Positions 56,509 to 64,000 of a stretch of 64,000 nt of DNA are shown in pieces. Origin of the DNA: Actinomycetota bacterium (GTDB lineage Bacteria; Actinomycetota; UBA4738; HRBIN12); the NCBI GenBank assembly GCA_040881665.1, contig JBBECT010000005.1, forward strand, positions 202,138 through 266,137. Direction: 5' to 3'. Under the pieces are notes generated by a model. It did no database searches and had not been told where the DNA came from. It saw only the letters and a program-made list of their open reading frames with translations. The translations under genes were made by a program, and so were the position numbers. Position 1 is the first letter of the stretch; each line of letters starts with the position of its first letter.

Positions 56509-57848
56509 CAGACGTCCTCCCGCTGGAGCTCGTCCTCGATCTCGGCGGCCACACTCTCGCGGACCTCTTCGATCGTGATGCGGTCGATCACTTCCTGGAA
56601 GAAACCCTTCACGATCAGCTTCTCGGCCTCGGCCCGGGCGATCCCCCGCGTCCCGAGGTAGAAGAGCTGATCGTCGTCGACCGGGCCCGCGCTCGCCGCG
56701 TGTCCGCATCGGACATCGTTCGCCTCGATCTCCAGGTTCGGGATCGCCCGGGCGAACGCACCTTCGGAGAGCATGATGTTGCGCGAGGTCTGCATCGCAT
56801 TCGTTCCCTGAGCACCCGGCCGGACGTGGACCCATCCCGAGTACACCCCGCGCGAGGTGTCACGCAACGCGCCCTTGTACAACAGATCGCTCGTGCACTT
56901 CGCTGCGACGTGGTCCTGCTCGGTCCGATGATCGAAGTGCTGGTCGCCGTCGGCGAAGAACAGGCCGAGCGCTTCGCTGGACGCGCCGATCCCGGCCATC
57001 ACGCTCTCGGCCTCGACGCGCGCGAGATCCGCGCCGAATCCGACCGAGGTGGTCCGCAGGTCGGCGTCGCGGCTCAGGTGCGCGCGCTGGACCGCCAGGT
57101 GGGTCATGCCCGCGCCCCAGTCCTGGATCGAGACGTAGCGCACGCGCGCGGACGCATCCGCGTGGATCTCGGTGACCGCGTCGGACAACGCGCCCTCGAG
57201 ATCGGGCGAGGCGTACCGGTCGATGAAGGTCACTTCGGCATCGGGTCCGGCCACGATCAAGGTGTGCGGGAACACCGCCGCTCCGTCCACGTCTACCCAC
57301 GTCAAACTCTGCAGCGGAACCTCGATCGTGACGCCCTCCGGCACGTACAGGAACGTTCCCCCGGTCCGGAACGCGGCGTGCAGCGCCGTGAACTTCGAGC
57401 GCCCCGTCGGGACGATCGCGTGCAGGTACGGTTCGACGAGATCGGGCCGTTCGAGGATCGCCGTGGCCAGGTCGCCGAACACGACCCCCTGCTCCGCGAG
57501 CTTCGCGTCCAGGTTGGTCAGCAGCACCTCGGAGTTGCGCTGGATCTGGAGCCCGGATCGATCACCGACGATCGCGGCGCCGGCGACGATCTCCTCGGGC
57601 ACCTCGTCCAGGCTCGCGGCCGTTCCTCCGCGCGTGAACGGCGCGAAGGACAGCTCCAGCGCGGACAGATCGGTGTACCGCCATTCCTCGGTCTCCTGCG
57701 ACGGGATCGGCAGGGCGTTGAACTCGGCGAACGCGTCCTTACGGAGCTGTCCCACGAACGGCGAGGTCGGCGGGAGTGCCGCGAGCGCCGCTTCATCGAA
57801 GCTGGTGACGGGCACGTTGATGTCGGTGTCGGTGGCGCTGTGCGGCAT
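56508..57848 (-). CDS. sufD: SufD scaffold subunit
   Basis: 446 aa. SufB/D beta-helix core with FLYVPEGVTIEVPLQSL, HTLIVAGPDAEVTFIDRY, EQDHVAAKCTSDLLYKGAL and the C-terminal DVRCGHAASAGPVDDDQLFYL block. Pairs with SufB; starts 3 nt after sufB ends. Confidence 0.95.
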   Translation of the reverse strand: MPHSATDTDINVPVTSFDEAALAALPPTSPFVGQLRKDAFAEFNALPIPSQETEEWRYTDLSALELSFAPFTRGGTAASLDEVPEEIVAGAAIVGDRSGLQIQRNSEVLLTNLDAKLAEQGVVFGDLATAILERPDLVEPYLHAIVPTGRSKFTALHAAFRTGGTFLYVPEGVTIEVPLQSLTWVDVDGAAVFPHTLIVAGPDAEVTFIDRYASPDLEGALSDAVTEIHADASARVRYVSIQDWGAGMTHLAVQRAHLSRDADLRTTSVGFGADLARVEAESVMAGIGASSEALGLFFADGDQHFDHRTEQDHVAAKCTSDLLYKGALRDTSRGVYSGWVHVRPGAQGTNAMQTSRNIMLSEGAFARAIPNLEIEANDVRCGHAASAGPVDDDQLFYLGTRGIARAEAEKLIVKGFFQEVIDRITIEEVRESVAAEIEDELQREDV

Positions 57849-57851
57849 GAG

Positions 57852-59264
57852 CTACCCGACGGAGCCTTCCATCTGGAGCTCGACGAGGCGGTTCAGCTCG
57901 ACGGCGTACTCCATCGGGAGCTCGCGGGTGATCGGCTCGATGAAGCCGTTCACGATCATCGCGGTCGCCTCGACCTCGGAGAGGCCGCGGCTCATCAGGT
58001 AGAAGAGCTGGTCCTCGCCGACCTTGGAGACCGTGGCCTCGTGGCCGAGCGAGGCCGTCTCGTCCTCGACCTCGATGTAGGGGTAGGTGTCCGAGCGGGA
58101 GTCCTCGTCGAGGATCAAGGCGTCGCACCGCACGTTGCTCTTGGCGTGGTGCGCATCGGGCTCCACCCGGATCAGACCGCGGTACCCGGTGCGGCCACCG
58201 TCCTTGGAGACCGACTTGCTCGTGATCACACTCGTCGTGTACGGCGCGGCGTGGATCGCCTTGCCGCCGGCGTCGGTGTGCATGCCCTTGCCCGCGTAGG
58301 CCACGGACAGCACCTCGCCCCGCGCACCCTTGCCCATCAAGTAGATCGACGGGTACTTCATCGTCACCTTCGAGCCGATGTTGCCGTCGACCCACTCCAT
58401 CACGGCGTCCTCGTGTGCGACGGCGCGCTTGGTCACGAGGTTGTACACGTTCGTCGACCAGTTCTGGATCGTCGTGTAGCGCACCCGGGCGTTCTTCTTC
58501 GCGACGATCTCGACGACCGCCGAGTGCAGCGAGTCGCTCGTGTAGATCGGAGCGGAGCATCCCTCGACGTAGTGCACGTAGCTGCCCTCATCGGCGACGA
58601 TCAGGGTGCGCTCGAACTGGCCCATGTTCTCGGCGTTGATCCGGAAGTAGGCCTGCAGCGGGATGTCGACGTGGACACCGGGCGGCACGTAGATGAACGA
58701 GCCCCCCGACCACACGGCCGAGTTCAACGCCGCGAACTTGTTGTCGTTCGGCGGGATGATCGTGCCGAAGTATTCCTTCACCAGGTCCGGGTACTCGCGC
58801 AGCGCCGTGTCCATGTCGGTGAAGAGCACGCCGATGTCGTCCAGTTCCTTCTTGATCTTGTGGTACACGACCTCGGACTCGTACTGCGCGGAGACTCCAC
58901 CCAGGTACTTCTGCTCGGCCTCGGGGATCCCGAGCTTCTGCCAGGTGCCGCGGATGTCGTCAGGCAGGTCCTCCCACTCGGCGGCCTGCTTCTCCGTGGA
59001 CTTGATGTAGTAGTAGATGTTGTCGAAGTCGATGCCGGACAGATCGGCGCCCCACCACGGCATCGGGCGACCCTCGAAATGCCGCAGCGCCTTCAGGCGG
59101 AACTTGCGCATCCATTCGGGCTCGCCCTTGCGCGCGGATATCTCGTCGACGACGGCGGCAGACAGGCCGCGCTTCGGCTCGAACACCGAATGCGACGGGT
59201 CCTTCCAGTCGAACCGGTACCCCTTGGCGAGTTCGTCGAGATGCTCTTCCTGGGTGATCGCCAT
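57852..59264 (-). CDS. sufB: SufB scaffold subunit
   Basis: 470 aa. First gene of the suf operon. [70 protein letters not shown] (conserved Cys), [41 protein letters not shown] lies 7 nt before the ATG. Leader of about 85 nt. Confidence 0.96.
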   Translation of the reverse strand: MAITQEEHLDELAKGYRFDWKDPSHSVFEPKRGLSAAVVDEISARKGEPEWMRKFRLKALRHFEGRPMPWWGADLSGIDFDNIYYYIKSTEKQAAEWEDLPDDIRGTWQKLGIPEAEQKYLGGVSAQYESEVVYHKIKKELDDIGVLFTDMDTALREYPDLVKEYFGTIIPPNDNKFAALNSAVWSGGSFIYVPPGVHVDIPLQAYFRINAENMGQFERTLIVADEGSYVHYVEGCSAPIYTSDSLHSAVVEIVAKKNARVRYTTIQNWSTNVYNLVTKRAVAHEDAVMEWVDGNIGSKVTMKYPSIYLMGKGARGEVLSVAYAGKGMHTDAGGKAIHAAPYTTSVITSKSVSKDGGRTGYRGLIRVEPDAHHAKSNVRCDALILDEDSRSDTYPYIEVEDETASLGHEATVSKVGEDQLFYLMSRGLSEVEATAMIVNGFIEPITRELPMEYAVELNRLVELQMEGSVG

Positions 59265-59355
59265 GCGGCTGGTCCCTCTCGCTCGTGGTCGTGACGGCCT
59301 CGTCGCCCAGCGTGCGGCGGACGCGATGCTGGTCTCCAGGAGACCTCGTGCTCAA

Positions 59356-59390
59356 AGTCTACCGTCTGAGTCGGATTCCGTCCGATTCCG
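59356..59390 (-). promoter_or_regulatory. suf operon promoter with tandem repeats
   Basis: Minus-strand -10 TAGACT (59361-59356). Over its -35 position are two 10-bp direct repeats in plus orientation, TCGGATTCCG (59371-59380) and TCCGATTCCG (59381-59390), one helical turn apart. A candidate operator for a SufR/IscR-type regulator; none is encoded here. Confidence 0.45.
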
Positions 59391-59429
59391 GCAGAAGCCC
59401 GACCCGCGCATCCTCGCAGGTAGGACGGC

Positions 59430-60128
59430 CTACGAACCCCCGTCAGGCTCGCCTGACGGAGACCGCATCGGCTGGCGGTCGCCGGCCTCCCTGGTGGGCA
59501 CGCCGCCGACCAGGGTCGCCAGGGCGCCCGCCGCCACGCCGAGCCCCGCACCACCGACCACGTCCAGCGGCAGGTGCGCCCCCACGTACACCCGGGCGAC
59601 GCAGACCACGATCCCGAGCCCGACCGGCACCCACCTCCACCCTCGGGGGAGGAAGGCGAACAACACGAAGGCCAGCGCACCGGCGACCGCTGCGTGGCCC
59701 GAGGGGAACCCTCTCCCACCGGACCCGATCCCCCGAAGTTCCACCCCGTCCAGCAACCCCCCCGGGCGCGCCCTGGGAGCGATGTCCTTCACGAGCTTCG
59801 CGAGGATCCACACCCCGACACCGGCCACGACGACCTCGCACGCGAGACGCACACGGCGTGCCAGGAGCGCGGCGACCGCCACCAGGGGGATCGTGATGAA
59901 CGTGCCGCCCTGCATCAGCAGCCAGATCGGCCGATAGAGGGATCCGGGCAGATCGTTCGCCAGACCGAACACCGTCACCTCGAGACCGCCGACCGCCTCC
60001 GCGTCCACGAAGAGGGTGGATGCCCACAGCACGCCGATGCCACCGACGATCCATCCGAGGTCGCCAGGACGGCGACAAATCCCACGACCGGAAACGATCG
60101 AGGTCCAGATCGTCACCCGCGGCTTCAC
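59430..60128 (-). CDS. PAP2-superfamily membrane phosphatase
   Basis: 232 aa from GTG 60128, overlapping the ppx stop as GTGA. Phosphatase motifs in order: KLVKDIAPRARPGG (C1), FPSGHAAVAG (C2), RVYVGAHLPLDVVGG (C3), within about six membrane helices. Dephosphorylates a lipid phosphate such as undecaprenyl pyrophosphate or phosphatidate. Confidence 0.9.
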   Translation of the reverse strand: MKPRVTIWTSIVSGRGICRRPGDLGWIVGGIGVLWASTLFVDAEAVGGLEVTVFGLANDLPGSLYRPIWLLMQGGTFITIPLVAVAALLARRVRLACEVVVAGVGVWILAKLVKDIAPRARPGGLLDGVELRGIGSGGRGFPSGHAAVAGALAFVLFAFLPRGWRWVPVGLGIVVCVARVYVGAHLPLDVVGGAGLGVAAGALATLVGGVPTREAGDRQPMRSPSGEPDGGS

Positions 60129-61633
60129 CGGTCGACGACGTGCGCGACCGACAGCGGCCTTCCGAACACCTGCAGGAACCGTTCGCCGACGGCTCTCGGT
60201 CGCCACCCCGCCGGTACGGGCGCCCGGACCTCGAACCCGTCCCGCGTCCACCCGCACGCGACGTCCGCCCGATCCGCGGGCGGGATCCGCCGATTCAGCT
60301 CGTCTGCCAGCGCGAGCACCGTCGCCGCGCGCACGACCTGATCACGATCCTCTTCGTCGAGCAGGCCCCGGTACGGACCGAGACGGACATCGTCATCGGC
60401 TTGACGGAGTATCGCGGTCAGCAGCGCCAGATCGTGATGCGAGAACCCGCCGAGATCGGCAGCCGTGGTCAACATCGCCGCGTGCTCGAAACGATCGTAG
60501 TAGTCGATCGCGCGCCCGGCGTCGACGATCGTGGCGGCATGCCCGAGCATCTCCCGCACGTCGTCTCGTGCTTCCGGCGCAAGCACCTCGAACAGCCGTT
60601 CCGATATCTGCGTGCGGCGGGAGGCGGCGCGCTGCTCCCAGGTGGCGAAGCGGCCGGCCAGGTTCGCGACCGAGGCCGTCCGGACCCGCGGCGGCGAGGG
60701 AAGCTCATCGGAGACCTCGCGCAGCGCGATCCCCTCGCGGATGCCGCGGCTCGACACGAGAACCCGTTCGGCACCGACGACCTCGATCGCAGCGAGCACC
60801 GCGAGCGCGCCTCCGACGATCGTGTCGGCACGATCGGGGTTCAACCCCGGCGTGTTCGCGCGACGTGACATCCCGCGTCCCGCGAGGAACTCCATGAGCT
60901 CCTGCAGACGTGCTTCCGGAAGCTCGTAACCGTGCAGCAGGGGAAGCGGGTAGTCGATGCGGCGACGGTCGATCTTCGCGAGGTTGCGGATCGTTCCTCC
61001 GACACCGACGAGCGCCTCGCCGTCCTCGAGCCGCGGAACGCCGGCCTTGCGCACGGCCTTCGCAGCGTCCTGACGGAGCTTGCGCATCTCCTTGTCGGTA
61101 GGTGGATCCGAGATCAGGTACCGATCCGACACCCGCAGTGACCCCAACGGCAGGGTCCACGCCTCGTGCTGCACGCGGCCGCTGAAGCGGGTCAGTTCCA
61201 TGCTCCCGCCACCCACGTCCATCACCAGACCCGCGGACACCGGAAGGTCGTGGACCGCACCCAGGAACCCATACGCGGCCTCCCGATCGCCCCCGATCAC
61301 CTGCAGGTCGATCCCGACCTCCTCATCCGCGCGGCGCAACAACTCGTCCCCGTCCTCGGCCTCGCGTACCGCGGAGGTGGCGACGGCCAGCGTTCGGGTC
61401 GCCCCGGCTCCGAGCGCCACCGCGCGGAAGTCCTGCAGGGCTTCGAGCACGCGCTCGATCGCATCCGACCCCAGCCGATCGCCGTCCCGCAGCGATCGCG
61501 CGAGACGCAGCGGCGCCCGCGCATCCTCGAGAACATCCAGATGCCCCCCCTCGCGGAACCGGAACACCACCATCCGTCCCGAGTTCGAGCCGATGTCGAT
61601 CACCGCGATCGGAGGCTCGCCGGTCGCGCTCAC
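60125..61633 (-). CDS. Ppx/GppA-family exopolyphosphatase
   Basis: 502 aa, GTG start. ASKHA fold: IAVIDIGSNSGRMVVFRF, GAGATRTLAVATSAVREAEDG, VMDVGGGSMELTRF, TLPLGSLRVSDRYL, VGVGGTIRNLA, then a C-terminal HD-like helical domain (HAAMLTTAADLGGFSHHDLALLTAIL). Hydrolyses polyphosphate and/or pppGpp. Overlaps both neighbours by 4 nt. Confidence 0.93.
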   Translation of the reverse strand: MSATGEPPIAVIDIGSNSGRMVVFRFREGGHLDVLEDARAPLRLARSLRDGDRLGSDAIERVLEALQDFRAVALGAGATRTLAVATSAVREAEDGDELLRRADEEVGIDLQVIGGDREAAYGFLGAVHDLPVSAGLVMDVGGGSMELTRFSGRVQHEAWTLPLGSLRVSDRYLISDPPTDKEMRKLRQDAAKAVRKAGVPRLEDGEALVGVGGTIRNLAKIDRRRIDYPLPLLHGYELPEARLQELMEFLAGRGMSRRANTPGLNPDRADTIVGGALAVLAAIEVVGAERVLVSSRGIREGIALREVSDELPSPPRVRTASVANLAGRFATWEQRAASRRTQISERLFEVLAPEARDDVREMLGHAATIVDAGRAIDYYDRFEHAAMLTTAADLGGFSHHDLALLTAILRQADDDVRLGPYRGLLDEEDRDQVVRAATVLALADELNRRIPPADRADVACGWTRDGFEVRAPVPAGWRPRAVGERFLQVFGRPLSVAHVVDR

Positions 61634-62799
61634 CCGCCCGCTCCACCGACCCCGGCGGCGGCATCGCCCTCGCGAAGGATCGACTGTTCTACGTCCTTCA
61701 TCGCTCCGGTCTCACGCCGCCACGATCGGTTCGTGCGCCAGAACAGCCAGGTACCGACGCCGATCGGGATCGGAGCGAGGTAGGTCAGCGCTCGGAAGAC
61801 CAGCACCGCGGCCACGATCTGCGAGGCAAGCTCGCGATCGACGCCGACCGACAGCGCGCCGACATATCCGAGCTCGACGATCCCGACACCGCCGGGCGTG
61901 ATCGGCAGGGCCGAGATCAGTCGCGCGAACGCGAACGCCGCGAACACCTTCGTCGTGCTCACCTCGGCTTCGGACGCTCCGACATGGCGCAGCGTCACGA
62001 GCAGCACCACGAACAACGACAGGTGACTCACGATCGTTGCGATCGTGATCTTCCACGCCCGGCCGCGGAGCAGGTCGATCGTGTTCCGGCGGAATTCGAC
62101 GGCCGACACCGCCCAGTCGCGCGTCCATGGACGGCGGAACAGGCGAACGACCCACCCGGCCGCGCGCCCGAGCGTGTCACCGACGCGACGGGCGAGCTCC
62201 TCGCTCCGCAGCACGAGCCAGAACAGGACGATCGAGACCGTGAGCACCGCGACGCCGATCGGCGCCGCAAGCAACAGCGCCGAGGACACATCGCCCTGGA
62301 TCGCGAGGAGCGCGACCGCCACGACCGGGGTTCCGAGCTTGACGAAGGTATTGAACACGCCCGAGACCAGCACGAGCCGAACGATCTGGGCCACGGTGAA
62401 CCCCCACGAGGTGAACATCGCGTAGGTGAGGCCGACCGCGACCGCGCCTCCGGCCGGCACGGTGTTCGACACGGCGGTCGTGGCGTTCGTGACGACGAAC
62501 GCCTCCCGTAGCCGCAGGCCGGGCAGACAACTCACGAGGACGGGCAGATAGCTGAGGACGTTCCAGATCGAGACGACGATCAGGCTCGCCACCTCGAGGC
62601 CGGTCATCGCCCGGATCGTGGCCCAGACTTCTCCGTAGTCGGCGATCCGCGGGAAGATCCCCACGAACACGAGCACCACGATCGCGATCGTGACGATCCC
62701 GCCGATGATCTGCTTCGAACCGATCCCTCGCTTCGCCCCTGCTGGATCGGGACGGTGTCCTGCCTGGTCGAGGGGGTTCTGATCCGGAGCGTCGGGCAC
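61630..62799 (-). CDS. Flippase-like integral membrane protein (LPG synthetase TM-domain family)
   Basis: 389 aa with about eight membrane helices; the FARLISALPITPGGVGIVELGYVGAL block is the signature of this UPF0104/AglD family, which flips or handles lipid-linked groups. GTG 62799 with TAGGAT (62811-62806) 6 nt upstream: leaderless. First gene of a three-gene envelope operon (flippase-ppx-PAP2). Confidence 0.87.
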   Translation of the reverse strand: MPDAPDQNPLDQAGHRPDPAGAKRGIGSKQIIGGIVTIAIVVLVFVGIFPRIADYGEVWATIRAMTGLEVASLIVVSIWNVLSYLPVLVSCLPGLRLREAFVVTNATTAVSNTVPAGGAVAVGLTYAMFTSWGFTVAQIVRLVLVSGVFNTFVKLGTPVVAVALLAIQGDVSSALLLAAPIGVAVLTVSIVLFWLVLRSEELARRVGDTLGRAAGWVVRLFRRPWTRDWAVSAVEFRRNTIDLLRGRAWKITIATIVSHLSLFVVLLVTLRHVGASEAEVSTTKVFAAFAFARLISALPITPGGVGIVELGYVGALSVGVDRELASQIVAAVLVFRALTYLAPIPIGVGTWLFWRTNRSWRRETGAMKDVEQSILREGDAAAGVGGAGG

Positions 62800-62852
62800 C
62801 GGCTCATCCTAGAGGGTCTGCCCGGAGGGGGCGGTCGCGGACCACGACGCAA

Positions 62853-62878
62853 GGAACCCCGCCCGAAGGCGGGGTTCC
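62853..62878 (-). terminator. Terminator hairpin after the rhodanese gene
   Basis: Perfect 11-bp stem, GGAACCCCGCC (62853-62863) with 62868-62878; on the minus strand the loop is TTCG closed by C-G, a stable UUCG tetraloop. It lies 49 nt past the stop of the rhodanese gene. Confidence 0.75.
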
Positions 62879-62926
62879 GATCGATCGTCGCCGTGCGTCG
62901 TCGCGGTGCGGCGTCGCGGTCGGGCG

Positions 62927-63772
62927 CTACCCCTTCTCGACCGACGCGCCGACGAGGGAGCCGTACTCGGTCCACGACCCGTCGTAGTTCTTGACGTTGT
63001 CGAACCCGAGGAGCTCCTGGAGGGCGAACCACGTGTGGCTCGATCGCTCTCCGATCCTGCAGTAGGCGATCACCTCCGCCTCTCCGGTGATGCCCTGCTC
63101 GGCGTAGAGCTCGCGGAGCTCATCGGCCGACTTGAAGGTGCCATCCTCGTTCGCGGCTTGCGACCACGGGATGTTCGCAGCCCCCGGGATGTGCCCGGGC
63201 ACCTGCGATTGCTCCTGCGGGAGATGGTCGGGCGCGAGCTTCTCTCCGCGGAACTCCTCGGGAGATCGAACGTCCACGAGTTCGACGCCGGAGCCAACCT
63301 TGGCGATCACGTCGTCGCGCAGCGAACGGATCTCGGGACGCTCCGGGCCCGAGACCGCGATCTGAGTCGCCGGGTAGCTGGGAACCTCGCGCACGAGCTC
63401 GCGGGACTCGAGCTCCCACTTCTTGCGGCCCCCGTTGAGCAGTCGCACCGCGTCGAACCCCCGCAGCTTCAAGATCCAATACGCGTAGGCGGCGAACCAG
63501 TTGTTGTTGCCGCCGTACAGAACGACGGTCGTGTCCTGGTCGACCCCCGCATCGCGAAGGAGCGCGGAGAGCCCCTCCTGGTCGATGTAGTCGCGACCGA
63601 CATCGGTGTGTAGATCGGTCGACCAGTCCCACCCCACCGCGCCTCGGATGTGGCCCTTGTCGTAGGCCGAGGTGTCCTCGTCGACCTCGATCACGCGCAC
63701 CTTCTCGTCGCCCAGGTGCTCCTCGAGCCAGTCGGTGTCGACCAGCACGTCAGGCTTGGCGTAGTCCGCCAT
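62927..63772 (-). CDS. Two-domain thiosulfate sulfurtransferase (rhodanese)
   Basis: 281 aa from ATG 63772 (GAGGAG 9 nt upstream; ATG 63793 is an alternative). Tandem rhodanese domains: inactive N-terminal DTDWLEEHLGDEKVRVIEVD, GHIRGAVGWDW; catalytic C-terminal VDVRSPEEFRGE, GHIPGAANIPW, IAYCRIGERSSHTWFALQELLGF with the active Cys in CRIGERS. Moves sulfane sulfur from thiosulfate to acceptors. Confidence 0.94.
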   Translation of the reverse strand: MADYAKPDVLVDTDWLEEHLGDEKVRVIEVDEDTSAYDKGHIRGAVGWDWSTDLHTDVGRDYIDQEGLSALLRDAGVDQDTTVVLYGGNNNWFAAYAYWILKLRGFDAVRLLNGGRKKWELESRELVREVPSYPATQIAVSGPERPEIRSLRDDVIAKVGSGVELVDVRSPEEFRGEKLAPDHLPQEQSQVPGHIPGAANIPWSQAANEDGTFKSADELRELYAEQGITGEAEVIAYCRIGERSSHTWFALQELLGFDNVKNYDGSWTEYGSLVGASVEKG

Positions 63773-64000
63773 CGGTTTCAACTCCTCTCGCATCGTGCTT
63801 CGGATCGGATCGTGTCGTGATCCATATCGGATGCATCGATCGGGCGGATCGCTCGACGGCCCTCGATCCGTAGTCTCGGGTGTCGTCGGCCCCGCAGGAT
63901 CAGGGCCGGCCGGCGGGCGTCTATGCGAGGGCGCCGGAAGGCATACAGCACAGGCGCGAGGGGATCATCGCCGCCACCACCCCGATGCATCTCGTCCGAA
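63773..64000. other. Right window edge, no gene recognised
   Basis: The 228 nt upstream of the rhodanese gene hold its promoter, but I see no clear -35/-10 pair. Short Arg-rich open frames here lack any family signal and are not called. Nothing else was found. Confidence 0.5.

Overview
The window is a gene-dense, high-GC (roughly two thirds G+C by eye) stretch of an actinobacterial chromosome. Support for Actinomycetota: a WhiB-family protein, a PimB'-type mannosyltransferase within an ArsA-ATPase/SRPBCC neighbourhood like Mycobacterium Rv2184c-Rv2188c, a SUF operon ordered sufB-sufD-Rieske-sufC-sufS-sufU, a PASTA Ser/Thr kinase, a mycothiol-dependent-isomerase-like protein, deazaflavin (F420)-type enzymes, and many leaderless starts with a TAnnnT -10 box 6-9 nt upstream of ATG/GTG. 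I cannot assign the class; the gene mix (selenoprotein formate dehydrogenase, UDP-sulfoquinovose synthase, 2-oxoacid:ferredoxin oxidoreductase) suggests a lineage outside the well-studied Streptomyces/Mycobacterium groups. I saw no transposase, integrase, phage gene, CRISPR array, rRNA or tRNA.

Layout. 0-3 kb: a partial membrane protein, then UDP-sulfoquinovose synthase (sqdB) with a membrane-anchored family 2 glycosyltransferase. 3-6.7 kb: two tandem secreted metallophosphoesterases. 6.8-8.6 kb: thiE and an AIR-synthase-like gene under a TPP riboswitch. 8.7-12.6 kb: PASTA kinase, secreted coiled-coil protein, sulfite-oxidase-like Mo enzyme. 12.6-16.7 kb: threonine aldolase, phosphofructokinase, a 49-aa membrane peptide, an EEP-family nuclease/phosphatase and carbamate kinase.

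16.8-29 kb is a one-carbon block and the most interesting part. It holds a formate dehydrogenase (FDH) whose alpha subunit is split over two non-adjacent genes and whose catalytic half carries an in-frame UGA (selenocysteine) followed by a SECIS hairpin; a NuoEF-like diaphorase between the halves; MobA and FdhD maturation factors; formate-THF ligase (fhs); two adjacent GcvT-fold proteins of equal length (366 aa) without glycine-cleavage partners; 5-formyl-THF cyclo-ligase; and an LLM-class oxidoreductase. Together with the complete metH at 44-47.6 kb this reads as folate-linked methyl-group capture and oxidation: methyl or methylene donor to THF, formyl-THF, formate, CO2 plus NADH.

29-35.5 kb: ROK kinase, a CP-motif protein, ArsA-like ATPase, SRPBCC protein, zinc-ribbon membrane protein, PimB', YgfZ and WhiB. 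35.5-43.8 kb: thiolase, a chain of small coupled genes behind a receiver-domain protein, aquaporin, a cysteine desulfurase, KorAB, and a cyclic-nucleotide-binding protein. 44-53.5 kb: metH, class III aminotransferase, an A-type Fe-S carrier, glycerate kinase, mycothiol isomerase-like protein, GNAT protein, a membrane protein, a lipoprotein. 53.6-59.4 kb: the SUF operon, which probably supplies clusters to FDH, KorAB and the Rieske protein. 59.4-64 kb: PAP2 phosphatase, Ppx/GppA, a flippase-like membrane protein and a two-domain rhodanese.
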